A stretch of DNA of 64,000 nucleotides, from NCBI RefSeq assembly GCF_018866325.1, contig NZ_CP076457.1:5429001-5493000 (forward strand), given 5' to 3'. This document shows, piece after piece, positions 1 through 8,145 of the stretch. A program made the translations under genes and the position numbers. The stretch comes from Streptomyces sp. YPW6. Its GTDB lineage: Bacteria > Actinomycetota > Actinomycetes > Streptomycetales > Streptomycetaceae. The notes under the pieces are model-generated. The model had not been told where the DNA came from. It saw only the letters and a list, made by a program, of their open reading frames with translations, and ran no database searches. Positions within the stretch are counted from its first letter, which is position 1; each line of letters opens with the position of its first letter.

Positions 1-183
1 CGTAACCTTGACCCTCGGTGTGTTTCCTTAACGCGCCTACCCCTGAGCACATCCCTCCCGGTCACGGTCGGTGTTCGCGCCGTCCGTCGGGAGAGGCCGC
101 TCATCCTTCCGGATCGACACGGGCCCCGGCCCGTGCGGGCGGCTGGCATCAGGGGTTCCGTTCCGAGCGAGAGAGAGATCCGC

Positions 184-504
184 GTGTACGCCATCGTGCG
201 CAGCGGTGGTCGCCAGCACAAGGTTGCTGTCGGCGACATCGTTGAGGTTGACAAGATTTCCACTGCCAAGGTTGGCGACACGGTCGAGCTCTCGACCCTG
301 CTCGTTGTCGACGGTGACTCGGTCACCAGCGACCCGTGGGTGCTGGACGGCATCAAGGTCACGGCCGAGATCGTGGACCACCACAAGGGCGCGAAGATCG
401 ACATCCTTCGCTACAAGAACAAGACCGGCTACCGCCGCCGCCAGGGTCACCGCCAGCAGTACACGGCGATCAAGGTCACCGGTATCCCCACGGCTGCGAA
501 GTAA
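184..504 (+). CDS. rplU: 50S ribosomal protein L21
   Basis: Structural protein of the large ribosomal subunit that binds 23S rRNA. The 106-residue product starts MYAIVRSGGRQHKVAVGDIV, the standard L21 N-terminus, and ends in a basic tail (KNKTGYRRRQGHRQQYT) that contacts RNA. The GTG at 184 is chosen because it gives the normal family length; longer in-frame extensions begin with residues that do not belong to L21. A purine-rich GAGAGAGA lies just upstream as a weak ribosome-binding site. It is followed after 14 nt by rpmA and then obg, the conserved rplU-rpmA-obg order. The 183 bases before it hold no gene that I can support. Confidence 0.97.
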   Translation: MYAIVRSGGRQHKVAVGDIVEVDKISTAKVGDTVELSTLLVVDGDSVTSDPWVLDGIKVTAEIVDHHKGAKIDILRYKNKTGYRRRQGHRQQYTAIKVTGIPTAAK

Positions 505-518
505 GGGACTGAGAACAC

Positions 519-776
519 ATGGCACACAAGAAGGGCGCATCGTCCACTCGGAACGGGCGCGATTCCAATGCTCAGCGGCTCGGCGTGAAGCGCTTCGGCG
601 GTCAGGCCGTCAACGCCGGTGAGATCCTGGTCCGCCAGCGCGGCACCCACTTCCACCCCGGCGCGGGCGTCGGCCGTGGCGGCGACGACACGCTGTTCGC
701 GCTGACCGCCGGTGCGGTGGAGTTCGGCACGCACCGCGGCCGCAAGGTCGTGAACATCGTTCCGCTCGCCGTCTGA
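519..776 (+). CDS. rpmA: 50S ribosomal protein L27
   Basis: Large-subunit protein whose N-terminal tail reaches toward the peptidyl-transferase centre. The 85 residues start MAHKKGASSTRNGRDS, so the mature-type N-terminus is encoded directly, without the Firmicutes cleavable extension. The Gly-rich core (QRGTHFHPGAGVGRGGDDTL) is typical. It lies 14 nt after rplU and is almost certainly co-transcribed with it. Length and sequence match the family throughout. Confidence 0.97.
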   Translation: MAHKKGASSTRNGRDSNAQRLGVKRFGGQAVNAGEILVRQRGTHFHPGAGVGRGGDDTLFALTAGAVEFGTHRGRKVVNIVPLAV

Positions 777-813
777 GTTCTCTCGACGCGCGCAGAACGG
801 CACACAGCACCTT

Positions 814-866
814 CCGAGGGCGGATCTCAGCTTTCCCGGCGCACGGGGAAGCGGGTCCGCCCTCGG
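814..866. terminator. Hairpin between rpmA and obg
   Basis: Perfect 11-bp inverted repeat (CCGAGGGCGGA at 814-824 with its complement at 856-866) in the 157-nt gap between rpmA and obg. There is no T-run, as is common for Streptomyces terminators. It may end or attenuate the ribosomal-protein transcript before obg. Confidence 0.5.
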
Positions 867-933
867 CGTGTTACGACAGAGACCCTTCCGCTTTTTCCGC
901 AGTACCTGCACCTGTCATCTGGAGGCACCCACC

Positions 934-2370
934 ATGACCACCTTCGTGGACCGCGTCGAGCTGCATGCCGCCGCGGGTAACGGAGGCCACGGCTGCGCCT
1001 CCGTACACCGTGAGAAGTTCAAGCCGCTGGGCGGCCCCGACGGGGGCAACGGCGGACGCGGCGGCGATGTGATCCTCGTCGTCGAGCAGTCCGTGACCAC
1101 GCTGCTCGACTACCACCACCACCCCCACCGCAAGGCCACCAACGGCCAGCCGGGCGCCGGCGACAACCGTTCCGGCAAGGACGGCCAGGACCTGGTCCTG
1201 CCCGTCCCGGACGGCACCGTCGTCCTCGACAAGGCCGGGAACGTCCTCGCCGACCTCATCGGCCAGGGCACCACCTTCGTGGCCGGCCAAGGCGGCCGCG
1301 GCGGCCTCGGCAACGCCGCGCTGGCCTCGGCCCGCCGCAAGGCCCCCGGCTTCGCGCTGCTCGGTGAGCCGGGCGAGAGCCGCGACATCGTCCTGGAGCT
1401 CAAGACCGTCGCCGACGTGGCCCTCGTCGGCTACCCGAGCGCGGGCAAGTCCTCCCTGATCTCGGTGCTCTCCGCGGCCAAGCCGAAGATCGCGGACTAC
1501 CCGTTCACCACCCTCGTACCGAACCTCGGCGTCGTCACCGCCGGTTCGACCGTCTACACCATCGCCGACGTCCCGGGCCTCATCCCGGGCGCCAGCCAGG
1601 GCAAGGGCCTCGGCCTGGAGTTCCTGCGGCACGTCGAGCGCTGCTCGGTGCTCGTGCACGTCCTGGACACCGCCACCCTGGAGTCCGACCGCGACCCCGT
1701 CTCCGACCTCGACATCATCGAGGAGGAGCTGCGCCAGTACGGCGGGCTGGAGGACCGGCCCCGCATCGTCGCCCTCAACAAGGTCGACATCCCCGACGGC
1801 CAGGACCTCGCCGACATGATCCGCCCCGACCTGGAAGCCCGCGGCTACCGCGTCTTCGAGGTCTCCGCGATCGCCCACAAGGGCCTCAACGAGCTGAGCT
1901 ACGCGCTCGCCGGGATCATCGCCGAGGCGCGCGCCACCAAGCCGAAGGAGGAGGCGACCCGCATCGTCATCCGCCCCAAGGCCGTCGACGACGCGGGCTT
2001 CACGGTCACCGCCGAGGGCGAGGACCTCTACCGGGTGCGCGGCGAGAAGCCCGAGCGCTGGGTGCGCCAGACCGACTTCAACAACGACGAGGCCGTCGGC
2101 TACCTCGCCGACCGGCTCAACCGCCTCGGCGTCGAGGGCGAACTGGTCAAGGCAGGTGCCCGGCCCGGCGACGGTGTCGCGATCGGCCCCGAGGACAACG
2201 CGGTCGTCTTCGACTGGGAGCCGACCATGCAGGCCGGTGCGGAGATGCTCGGCCGCCGCGGCGAGGACCACCGCATGGAGGCCCCGCGCCCCGCGGCGCA
2301 GCGCCGCAAGGACCGCGAGGCCGAGCGCGACGACGCGCAGAAGGAATACGACGAGTTCGACCCCTTCTAA
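934..2370 (+). CDS. obg: Obg family GTPase
   Basis: Essential ribosome-associated GTPase linked to 50S assembly, stringent response and, in Streptomyces, onset of sporulation. The 478-residue product has the Gly-rich Obg fold (about 1-157), a G domain with P-loop GYPSAGKSS (about 166-174) and NKVD (about 282), then an OCT domain (about 340-430) and a charged C-terminal tail rich in Arg, Asp and Glu. The ATG at 934 is selected by GGAGG at 921-925 and by the classic start MTTFVDRVELHAAAGNGGHG. It is downstream of rplU-rpmA but separated by a hairpin, so it may also have its own promoter. Confidence 0.97.
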   Translation: MTTFVDRVELHAAAGNGGHGCASVHREKFKPLGGPDGGNGGRGGDVILVVEQSVTTLLDYHHHPHRKATNGQPGAGDNRSGKDGQDLVLPVPDGTVVLDKAGNVLADLIGQGTTFVAGQGGRGGLGNAALASARRKAPGFALLGEPGESRDIVLELKTVADVALVGYPSAGKSSLISVLSAAKPKIADYPFTTLVPNLGVVTAGSTVYTIADVPGLIPGASQGKGLGLEFLRHVERCSVLVHVLDTATLESDRDPVSDLDIIEEELRQYGGLEDRPRIVALNKVDIPDGQDLADMIRPDLEARGYRVFEVSAIAHKGLNELSYALAGIIAEARATKPKEEATRIVIRPKAVDDAGFTVTAEGEDLYRVRGEKPERWVRQTDFNNDEAVGYLADRLNRLGVEGELVKAGARPGDGVAIGPEDNAVVFDWEPTMQAGAEMLGRRGEDHRMEAPRPAAQRRKDREAERDDAQKEYDEFDPF

Positions 2371-2382
2371 GCGCTGCGCTCC

Positions 2383-2410
2383 ACGGCCCGTCTCTGCGGA
2401 GGCGGGCCGT
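2383..2410. terminator. Terminator-like hairpin after obg
   Basis: Inverted repeat ACGGCCCG (2383-2390) and CGGGCCGT (2403-2410) with a 12-nt loop, 13 bases after the obg stop codon. The position fits a terminator. The remaining ~255 bases up to the next gene hold no gene that I can support and probably contain its promoter. Confidence 0.55.
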
Positions 2411-2666
2411 CCGGTAGCCTCGGCACCGGGCGCCCGGGGCCTCTCCCGGTCACACCGGGTGAACGTGCTGCTCATGTGCCGATTACGCAACACATCTGTG
2501 GGGTCGGTCACCCCGCGCAACACTCCCGCACCGCCCAACCTCCCTGGCCAGAGGGTGAACTGCGGGTATCCGCAGGGCTAGCGACGGATGACGTCCACCT
2601 TGCGAGACGGTCACGGAGAGTGCGACCATCACACTGTTCCCCCTGTCATAGCAAGGTAGGTCGTCT

Positions 2667-4166
2667 GTGTCTGTGCCGCATGAAGCCAAGCCCCGGACCA
2701 CAGCGGTCGTGCTCGCCGGTGGCACCGGCCAGCGCGTCGGCCTCTCGATCCCCAAGCAGCTGCTGAAGATCGCAGGCAAGGCTGTCATCGAGCACACGCT
2801 GACCATCTTCGAGAACGCCGAGAGCATCGACGACGTCATCGTGCTGATGGCCCCCGGGTTCGTCCCCGACGTCGAGAAGATCGTCGCGAAGGCCGGTCTG
2901 AGCAAGGTCACCCGGATCATCGAGGGCGGCAACACCCGCAACGAGACCACCGAGCGCGCCATCGCGGCCCTCGGCGAGGGTCTCGCCGAGGGCGAGGACC
3001 GCAACGTCCTCTTCCACGACGCGGTGCGTCCCCTGCTGTCACAGCGCGTCATCACGGACTGTGTCGAGGCGCTGGAGCGCTACCAGGCCGTCGACGTCGC
3101 CATCCCGTCCGCGGACACGATCATCGTGACGCGAACGCACGGCGAGGACGGCGAGTTCATCACCGACGTGCCCGACCGCTCCCGGCTGCGCCGCGGCCAG
3201 ACGCCGCAGGCCTTCAAGCTCTCCACGATCCGCAAGGCGTACGAGGTCGCGGCGGGGGACCCCAACTTCCAGGCGACCGACGACTGTTCGGTGGTCCTCA
3301 AGTACCTCCCCGACGTGCCGATCTACGTGGTCGCGGGCGACGAGTACAACATGAAGGTGACCCAGCCGGTCGACGTCTTCATCACCGACAAGCTCTTCCA
3401 GCTCGCCTCCACCGCCGCCCCGCGCCAGGCCGACGAGGCCGCCTACCGGGAGCTGCTCACGGGCAAGACGCTCGTGGTCTTCGGCGGCTCGTACGGCATC
3501 GGCGCCGACATCGCCGCCCTCGCCGAGAGCTACGGCGCGAAGGTCTACGCCCTGGGCCGCTCCACCACGGGAACGCACGTGGAGAACCCGGAGCACGTGG
3601 ACGACGCGCTCTCCACGGCGTACGGCGAGACCGGCCGTGTCGACTACGTCATCAACACCGCGGGCGTGCTGCGCATCGGCAAGCTGGCCGAGACCGACAA
3701 CACGACGATCCAGGAAGCGCTGAACGTCAACTACCTGGCGCCCGTCCAGATCGCCCGCGCCTCGTACAAGTACCTGGCGGAGACCCAGGGCCAGCTGCTG
3801 CTCTACACCTCCAGCAGCTACACCCGGGGCCGCGCCGAGTACAGCCTCTACTCCTCCACCAAGGCCGCCATGGTCAACCTCACCCAGGCGCTCGCCGACG
3901 AGTGGGCGGGCGAGGGCATCCGGGTCAACTGCGTCAATCCGGAGCGCACCGCGACGCCGATGCGGACCAAGGCGTTCGGTCAGGAGCCCGAGGGTTCGCT
4001 GCTCTCCTCCGAGGCCGTCGCGCGCACCTCGCTCGACGTTCTGCTCTCCGAGCTGACCGGCCATGTCATCGACGTACGGCAGCAGGACCCGACGGCGGGC
4101 GCCGCCGAGTCCTCGGGCTTCGAGCAGGCCCTCGCCTCCGTGCTGGACCGCCAGGCAGATGTGTAA
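2667..4166 (+). CDS. Fused polyol-phosphate cytidylyltransferase / short-chain dehydrogenase (CDP-ribitol synthase-like)
   Basis: Probably makes a CDP-activated polyol (CDP-ribitol or similar) for a wall glycopolymer. Residues ~10-235 are an IspD/TarI-type cytidylyltransferase with the nucleotide-binding motif VVLAGGTGQRVG and the invariant Lys in PKQLL. Residues ~265-480 are a short-chain dehydrogenase with GGSYGIG (about 273), the NTAG motif and a catalytic YSSTK (Tyr395/Lys399). This order matches the bifunctional Bcs1-type enzyme, which reduces ribulose-5-phosphate and cytidylylates the product. GTG 2667 is preceded by AAGGTAGG (2653-2660). Two TagF-like transferases follow, which supports the role. 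The exact polyol cannot be read from sequence. Confidence 0.8.
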   Translation: MSVPHEAKPRTTAVVLAGGTGQRVGLSIPKQLLKIAGKAVIEHTLTIFENAESIDDVIVLMAPGFVPDVEKIVAKAGLSKVTRIIEGGNTRNETTERAIAALGEGLAEGEDRNVLFHDAVRPLLSQRVITDCVEALERYQAVDVAIPSADTIIVTRTHGEDGEFITDVPDRSRLRRGQTPQAFKLSTIRKAYEVAAGDPNFQATDDCSVVLKYLPDVPIYVVAGDEYNMKVTQPVDVFITDKLFQLASTAAPRQADEAAYRELLTGKTLVVFGGSYGIGADIAALAESYGAKVYALGRSTTGTHVENPEHVDDALSTAYGETGRVDYVINTAGVLRIGKLAETDNTTIQEALNVNYLAPVQIARASYKYLAETQGQLLLYTSSSYTRGRAEYSLYSSTKAAMVNLTQALADEWAGEGIRVNCVNPERTATPMRTKAFGQEPEGSLLSSEAVARTSLDVLLSELTGHVIDVRQQDPTAGAAESSGFEQALASVLDRQADV

Positions 4167-4190
4167 TAATTCTTGACAAATGTGCTTTTC

Positions 4191-4230
4191 CGGGCCTCTG
4201 TCCGTCGCTCCACGCGACGGCAGAGGCCCG
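4191..4230. terminator. Strong intergenic hairpin
   Basis: Near-perfect stem: 4191-4207 pairs with 4214-4230 (CGGGCCTCTG...CAGAGGCCCG), with one bulged base and a short loop. It lies 25 bases after the stop of the fusion gene and probably ends its transcript. No T-run. Confidence 0.75.
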
Positions 4231-4302
4231 AATGCGTGAAGCCGCACCTTCACATTTCCGCCAATACGTGAATCAACCGGCACCCCCTGGAGCAGGTTCC
4301 TC

Positions 4303-6504
4303 GTGATCTCGACAGCCATTCGCCTGGCCCGTGTGGGCAGCAGGTCGGAACTGGCGGCAGCGTTGTTGATGGGGCTGGGATATCCCTGCGTCATGCTCGC
4401 CGCGCTCATGCCTCACATCTGGTTCTTCGCGGCGGCCGCCGCTGTCACGTACGCCGCCGACTGGTATCTCCACCAGCGGGGGAGCTATCTGATCAACCGC
4501 CTGGGCAAGGTGCGGGCCGGGCTGTCGATCCGCTTCCTGCTCCGGCAGCTGATGGTCATCCTCCTGCTGGCCCGCCTGGATCTCGCCGAGACGCCGCTCT
4601 TCTACGCCGCGGTGGCCTGCTTCCTGCTCTTCTACGGTCTCCAGGCGCCGCACGGGGCCATGACGACCCTGATCCGGCTCCGCCGCACCATGCCGGTCGT
4701 CACCCGCAACGTGGACCTGCACGCGGTCCGTATCCCCGACGCCCCGCCCGGCGTGCTGACGCGGCGCTCCGCGGAGAAGATGCTGCACCTCGACATCCCG
4801 GCCGTGGTGGGCGTGCTGATCGCCGCCGGGACCGGTGAGGACGTCGTCGGTTACGTCGGCATCGGCCTGACGCTGCTGCTGGCCCTGCTCTACCTCGCGC
4901 TGCTCGTCCCGTACGTGCGCCGCGGTCGGCTGGCTCCTCCGGCCCCCGCCGTGCTCAAGGCCGTCGACAGCTGGCTGCGTGACTATCAGCCGACCGTGGT
5001 GCTCTACTTCTCCGGCTCCAACGAGTCCGCCTACCAGGGCAACATGTGGCTGGAGACCATGAGCCGGGTCGAGGGCCGCCCGCTGATCATCATGCGGGAG
5101 CGCGGTCTCGTCCCGCAGCTCGCCGAGACCTCGGTCCCGGTGCTCTGCGTCCCGGCGGGGACCCACCTGATGAACCTGGACCTCTCCACGGTGCGGGTCT
5201 GCCTCTACCCCGCGAACGTGGGCAAGAACATCCACATCCTGCGCGTCCCGACCATGAAGCACGTCTTCATCGGCCACGGCGACAGCGACAAGCTCGCCAG
5301 TGTGAACCCCTACTCCAAGGTGTACGACGAGGTGTGGACGGCGGGCCGGGCCGGCCGTGACCGCTACGCGCTGGCCGATGTGGGGATCCGCGACGAGGAC
5401 ATCGTCGAGGTCGGACGCCCGCAGCTGGAGCCCATCAAGAGCTGGACGGGCGCGGCCAAGAACCCGATCCCGACCGTGCTGTACGCGCCCACCTGGGAGG
5501 GCTGGGACGACAACCCGGGCAACACCTCCCTGCTGCTGGCGGGCGAGAACATCGTGCGCCGGCTGCTGAACGCCGCCGACCCGGTCCGGATCATCTACAA
5601 GCCGCACCCCTTCACCGGCATCCGCAGCGCCAAGGCCAAGGCCGTCGACGCGCGGATCCGGGCGATGCTGCAGAAGGCCGCCGCCGAGCGCGCGGCGGAG
5701 CCCCGCTGGGCGCGGGAAGCCTCCGCGGCCGCTGCCGGACAGAGCGCCGCCCGGGCCGAGCTCAGCCGGATCGAGGCGCGGCTCGCGCAGCTCGCGGCCA
5801 CCGGCCGCTCGGGCGGTGACGACGCGGAGGAGTCGCGGCTCTCGCTCGGCGACCCGGTCCGCGAGGCGGAGACCGCGACGCTGAGGGCCGAGTGGAACGA
5901 TGCCTACTGGCGCTCCTTCGGCTGGTGGGAGCACCGTACGGTGACCGGCGCGCAGCCCAAGCTGTACGACTGCTTCAACGAGTCCGACGCCATGGTTTCG
6001 GACATCTCCAGTGTGGTCTCCGACTTCATCGCGAGTGGCAAGCCGTACGCGGTCACCGATTCGGCCGCGCTGGGAGCCGAGGAGTTCAAGCGGCAGAACA
6101 CCGCGGTGCGTGCGGCGGTCATCCTGTCCAACGGCGCCGAGGAGCTCGACACGCTGCTGGCCGCGGTGGCCGATCCGGCGGCGGACACGCTGGCGGACGC
6201 CCGTCGGGAGCTGAAGACCTACCTGCTGGGGCCGGACGAGCCGACCTCCATGGAGCAGTTCAACGCCGCCGTACGGGCGCTGGCGTCTAAGGCCGAGGCC
6301 CGTAACCTGGCCGTCGCGCAGCGGATCGGGGAGCAGGCCGTGGCGGTCCCGGACGCGGAGGCCGTCACCAGTGGCGTCGGAACCGGCGATCCGGAGGCTG
6401 CCGTCGAGGCGGACGCCACGGCCGACCCGGACGCTCCGGAGGCCGACGCGGCGGAGGGCGAGGCGGAGACCGCTCTCGCCGAGGGGACCTCGTCCCTGCG
6501 CTGA
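4303..6504 (+). CDS. Membrane-anchored CDP-polyol phosphotransferase, TagF/TarL-like
   Basis: Predicted to transfer polyol-phosphate units to an anionic wall polymer at the inner membrane face. 733 residues from GTG 4303. The first ~190 residues contain several hydrophobic segments. The GT-B-like catalytic part follows, with the family signatures HVFIGHGDSDK, VLYAPTWEGWDD, IIYKPHP and MVSDISSVVSDF. Between the last two lies an Ala/Glu/Arg-rich, probably coiled-coil insert of about 90 residues (AEPRWAREASAAA...). The C-terminus is a long acidic Ala/Glu/Asp tail. The second TagF-like gene (8146) lacks both the membrane segments and the tail. Glycerol, ribitol or a sugar phosphate are all possible substrates. 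Confidence 0.8.
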   Translation: MISTAIRLARVGSRSELAAALLMGLGYPCVMLAALMPHIWFFAAAAAVTYAADWYLHQRGSYLINRLGKVRAGLSIRFLLRQLMVILLLARLDLAETPLFYAAVACFLLFYGLQAPHGAMTTLIRLRRTMPVVTRNVDLHAVRIPDAPPGVLTRRSAEKMLHLDIPAVVGVLIAAGTGEDVVGYVGIGLTLLLALLYLALLVPYVRRGRLAPPAPAVLKAVDSWLRDYQPTVVLYFSGSNESAYQGNMWLETMSRVEGRPLIIMRERGLVPQLAETSVPVLCVPAGTHLMNLDLSTVRVCLYPANVGKNIHILRVPTMKHVFIGHGDSDKLASVNPYSKVYDEVWTAGRAGRDRYALADVGIRDEDIVEVGRPQLEPIKSWTGAAKNPIPTVLYAPTWEGWDDNPGNTSLLLAGENIVRRLLNAADPVRIIYKPHPFTGIRSAKAKAVDARIRAMLQKAAAERAAEPRWAREASAAAAGQSAARAELSRIEARLAQLAATGRSGGDDAEESRLSLGDPVREAETATLRAEWNDAYWRSFGWWEHRTVTGAQPKLYDCFNESDAMVSDISSVVSDFIASGKPYAVTDSAALGAEEFKRQNTAVRAAVILSNGAEELDTLLAAVADPAADTLADARRELKTYLLGPDEPTSMEQFNAAVRALASKAEARNLAVAQRIGEQAVAVPDAEAVTSGVGTGDPEAAVEADATADPDAPEADAAEGEAETALAEGTSSLR

Positions 6505-6575
6505 GCGCCGAGCGGTCGTACGGCCATGCGTCGTACGCCTGATCGAACTGGCTGAAAAGCGGGCAACCTCGAACG

Positions 6576-6615
6576 CGACCCGTACGTCTCTCCCGAGGGG
6601 GGGATGTACGGGTCG
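6576..6615. terminator. Hairpin downstream of the TagF-like gene
   Basis: 10-bp inverted repeat CGACCCGTAC (6576-6585) and GTACGGGTCG (6606-6615), 71 bases after the stop codon and 74 bases before the next start. Likely a terminator or processing site. Confidence 0.55.
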
Positions 6616-6689
6616 TTCGGCATGTTGATGCGCAAAAAGTGCATAGTCGGGCAATTCGCCTCCTCTCGTGATCAAATCGACAGGTGCAC

Positions 6690-7928
6690 ATGGCCGACAT
6701 GCCCAGGAAGAACGACGAGCCCGATGTCAGTGTGATCATCGGGGCGTATGACGCGATGCCCTACCTGATCCGGTGCCTGGAGTCCGTCGAGGCGCAGACC
6801 ATCGGCGCGGACCGCATGGAGATCGTCGCCGTCGACGACGGCTCCACCGACGGCACGGGCGCCTTCCTGGAGGAGTTCGCCGCCCGGACCGCCATCCCCA
6901 CGAGAGTCGTCCGGCAGTCGAACTCCGGCGGACCCAGTGGCCCGCGCAACCGGGGTCTCGACCTCGCCCGCGGCCGGTACGTCTTCTTCCTCGACGCGGA
7001 CGACTACTTCGGCGAGGAAGCCCTGGAGCGCATGGTCGCCATGGGGGACCGGGCGGGCACGGACGTGGTGCTCGGAAAGATCGTCGGGGTCAACCGCGGT
7101 GCCGCCAAGTCGATGTGGAAGCAGACCGTCGAGCGCGCCGACCTCTACTCCTCCAACATCAAGTTCACCCTGAGCGCCCAGAAACTGTTCCGGCGCGATC
7201 TCCTCGTACGCCTCGGCATGTCCTTCGACGAGAAGCTCAAGACGGGCGAGGACGCCCTGTTCACGATGGAGGCGTATCTGCGGGGCAGCGGCGTCTCCGT
7301 CGTCGCCGACTACACCTGCTACTACCTGGTGGGCCGCGAGGACCGCAACCAGATGACCAAGAAGGGCGGCTTCGAGCGCCGCTTCGACTCGGCCCGCGCC
7401 CTCATGGGGCTCATCGCCGCGTACGTGCCCCCGGGCCCCCGGCGCGACGCCTTGATGGTGCGCCCCTTCGTCATCACCCTGCTGCCGCAGTTCGGCCCCG
7501 GGCTGGTGAAGCAGAAGGCCCGCGTCCGGGAGCGGAAGATGGCGCTGGCCGCCCCCTTGATGCAGGCGTACTGGACGCCCGGACTCGGCCGCAACCTCAA
7601 GGTGAACGAACGGCTGCGGCTGATGTGCCTGGCCGCGGGCCGGCTCGACCTGCTCCTGGACATCGCCGCCTTCCTGCGCGACAAGAGGGAGCCCGAGGTC
7701 GTCCGCCGGGGAAACCCGCCCCGCCCGCACCTCGCCTACCCGCACTTCGGCGAGAGTTCCGTGCTCCCCGACAGTGCCTATGAGGTGACCGTCACGGAAT
7801 GGGTCGGCGGGCGGCGGATCGAGGCGCCGCCGCACCGGTCCCGCTCGTCCTTCACCCGGCGGCTGGTCCACCGGGCCCGCCGGGCGGTGCTCAGCGCTCT
7901 GCGCGCGCCCCGCGCGCACCGCGCCTGA
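6690..7928 (+). CDS. GT2 family glycosyltransferase
   Basis: Transfers a sugar from a nucleotide-sugar donor, probably during assembly of the wall polymer made by the neighbouring genes. The GT-A fold is clear from the N-terminal VSVIIGAYDAMPYLIRCLES, the nucleotide motif VDDGSTDGT and the metal-binding FLDADDYF. The ATG at 6690 gives 412 residues; a GTG six bases upstream (6684) is also possible and neither has a strong ribosome-binding site. The C-terminal third is basic, rich in Arg and Pro, with no clear membrane segment. Acceptor and sugar cannot be told from sequence. Confidence 0.82.
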   Translation: MADMPRKNDEPDVSVIIGAYDAMPYLIRCLESVEAQTIGADRMEIVAVDDGSTDGTGAFLEEFAARTAIPTRVVRQSNSGGPSGPRNRGLDLARGRYVFFLDADDYFGEEALERMVAMGDRAGTDVVLGKIVGVNRGAAKSMWKQTVERADLYSSNIKFTLSAQKLFRRDLLVRLGMSFDEKLKTGEDALFTMEAYLRGSGVSVVADYTCYYLVGREDRNQMTKKGGFERRFDSARALMGLIAAYVPPGPRRDALMVRPFVITLLPQFGPGLVKQKARVRERKMALAAPLMQAYWTPGLGRNLKVNERLRLMCLAAGRLDLLLDIAAFLRDKREPEVVRRGNPPRPHLAYPHFGESSVLPDSAYEVTVTEWVGGRRIEAPPHRSRSSFTRRLVHRARRAVLSALRAPRAHRA

Positions 7929-7994
7929 CCGGCTCTCCCCGCGGGCCCGGCGGACCGGACACCGGGGCTCCCGGGCAGCGCTCGAACACCCCTC

Positions 7995-8021
7995 CCCGCC
8001 CCGGGCGCCACCCGGGGCGGG
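7995..8021. terminator. GC-rich terminator
   Basis: Perfect 11-bp stem (CCCGCCCCGGG at 7995-8005 with 8011-8021) and a 5-nt loop, between the GT2 gene and the second TagF-like gene. A typical streptomycete terminator. Confidence 0.75.
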
Positions 8022-8145
8022 TTCGTCTGTGAGAGGTCTCACGTCATACTGTGGGGCAACCATGAGACGGTTGAACACGTCTCATTAACGCCCCGTATCC
8101 CTGGGGTTCAGTATCCGCACGTCCCCCCGGAAAGGCCTTCCCCCC

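Noticed and set aside
871..2538. Long open frame on the minus strand over obg
   Set aside because: It is a GC-skew shadow of obg; composition is low-complexity Gly/Ala/Asp/Val and no family is visible.
4173..4178. TTGACA as a -35 box before the TagF-like gene
   Set aside because: No -10 box at suitable distance; the spacing falls in the terminator stem.
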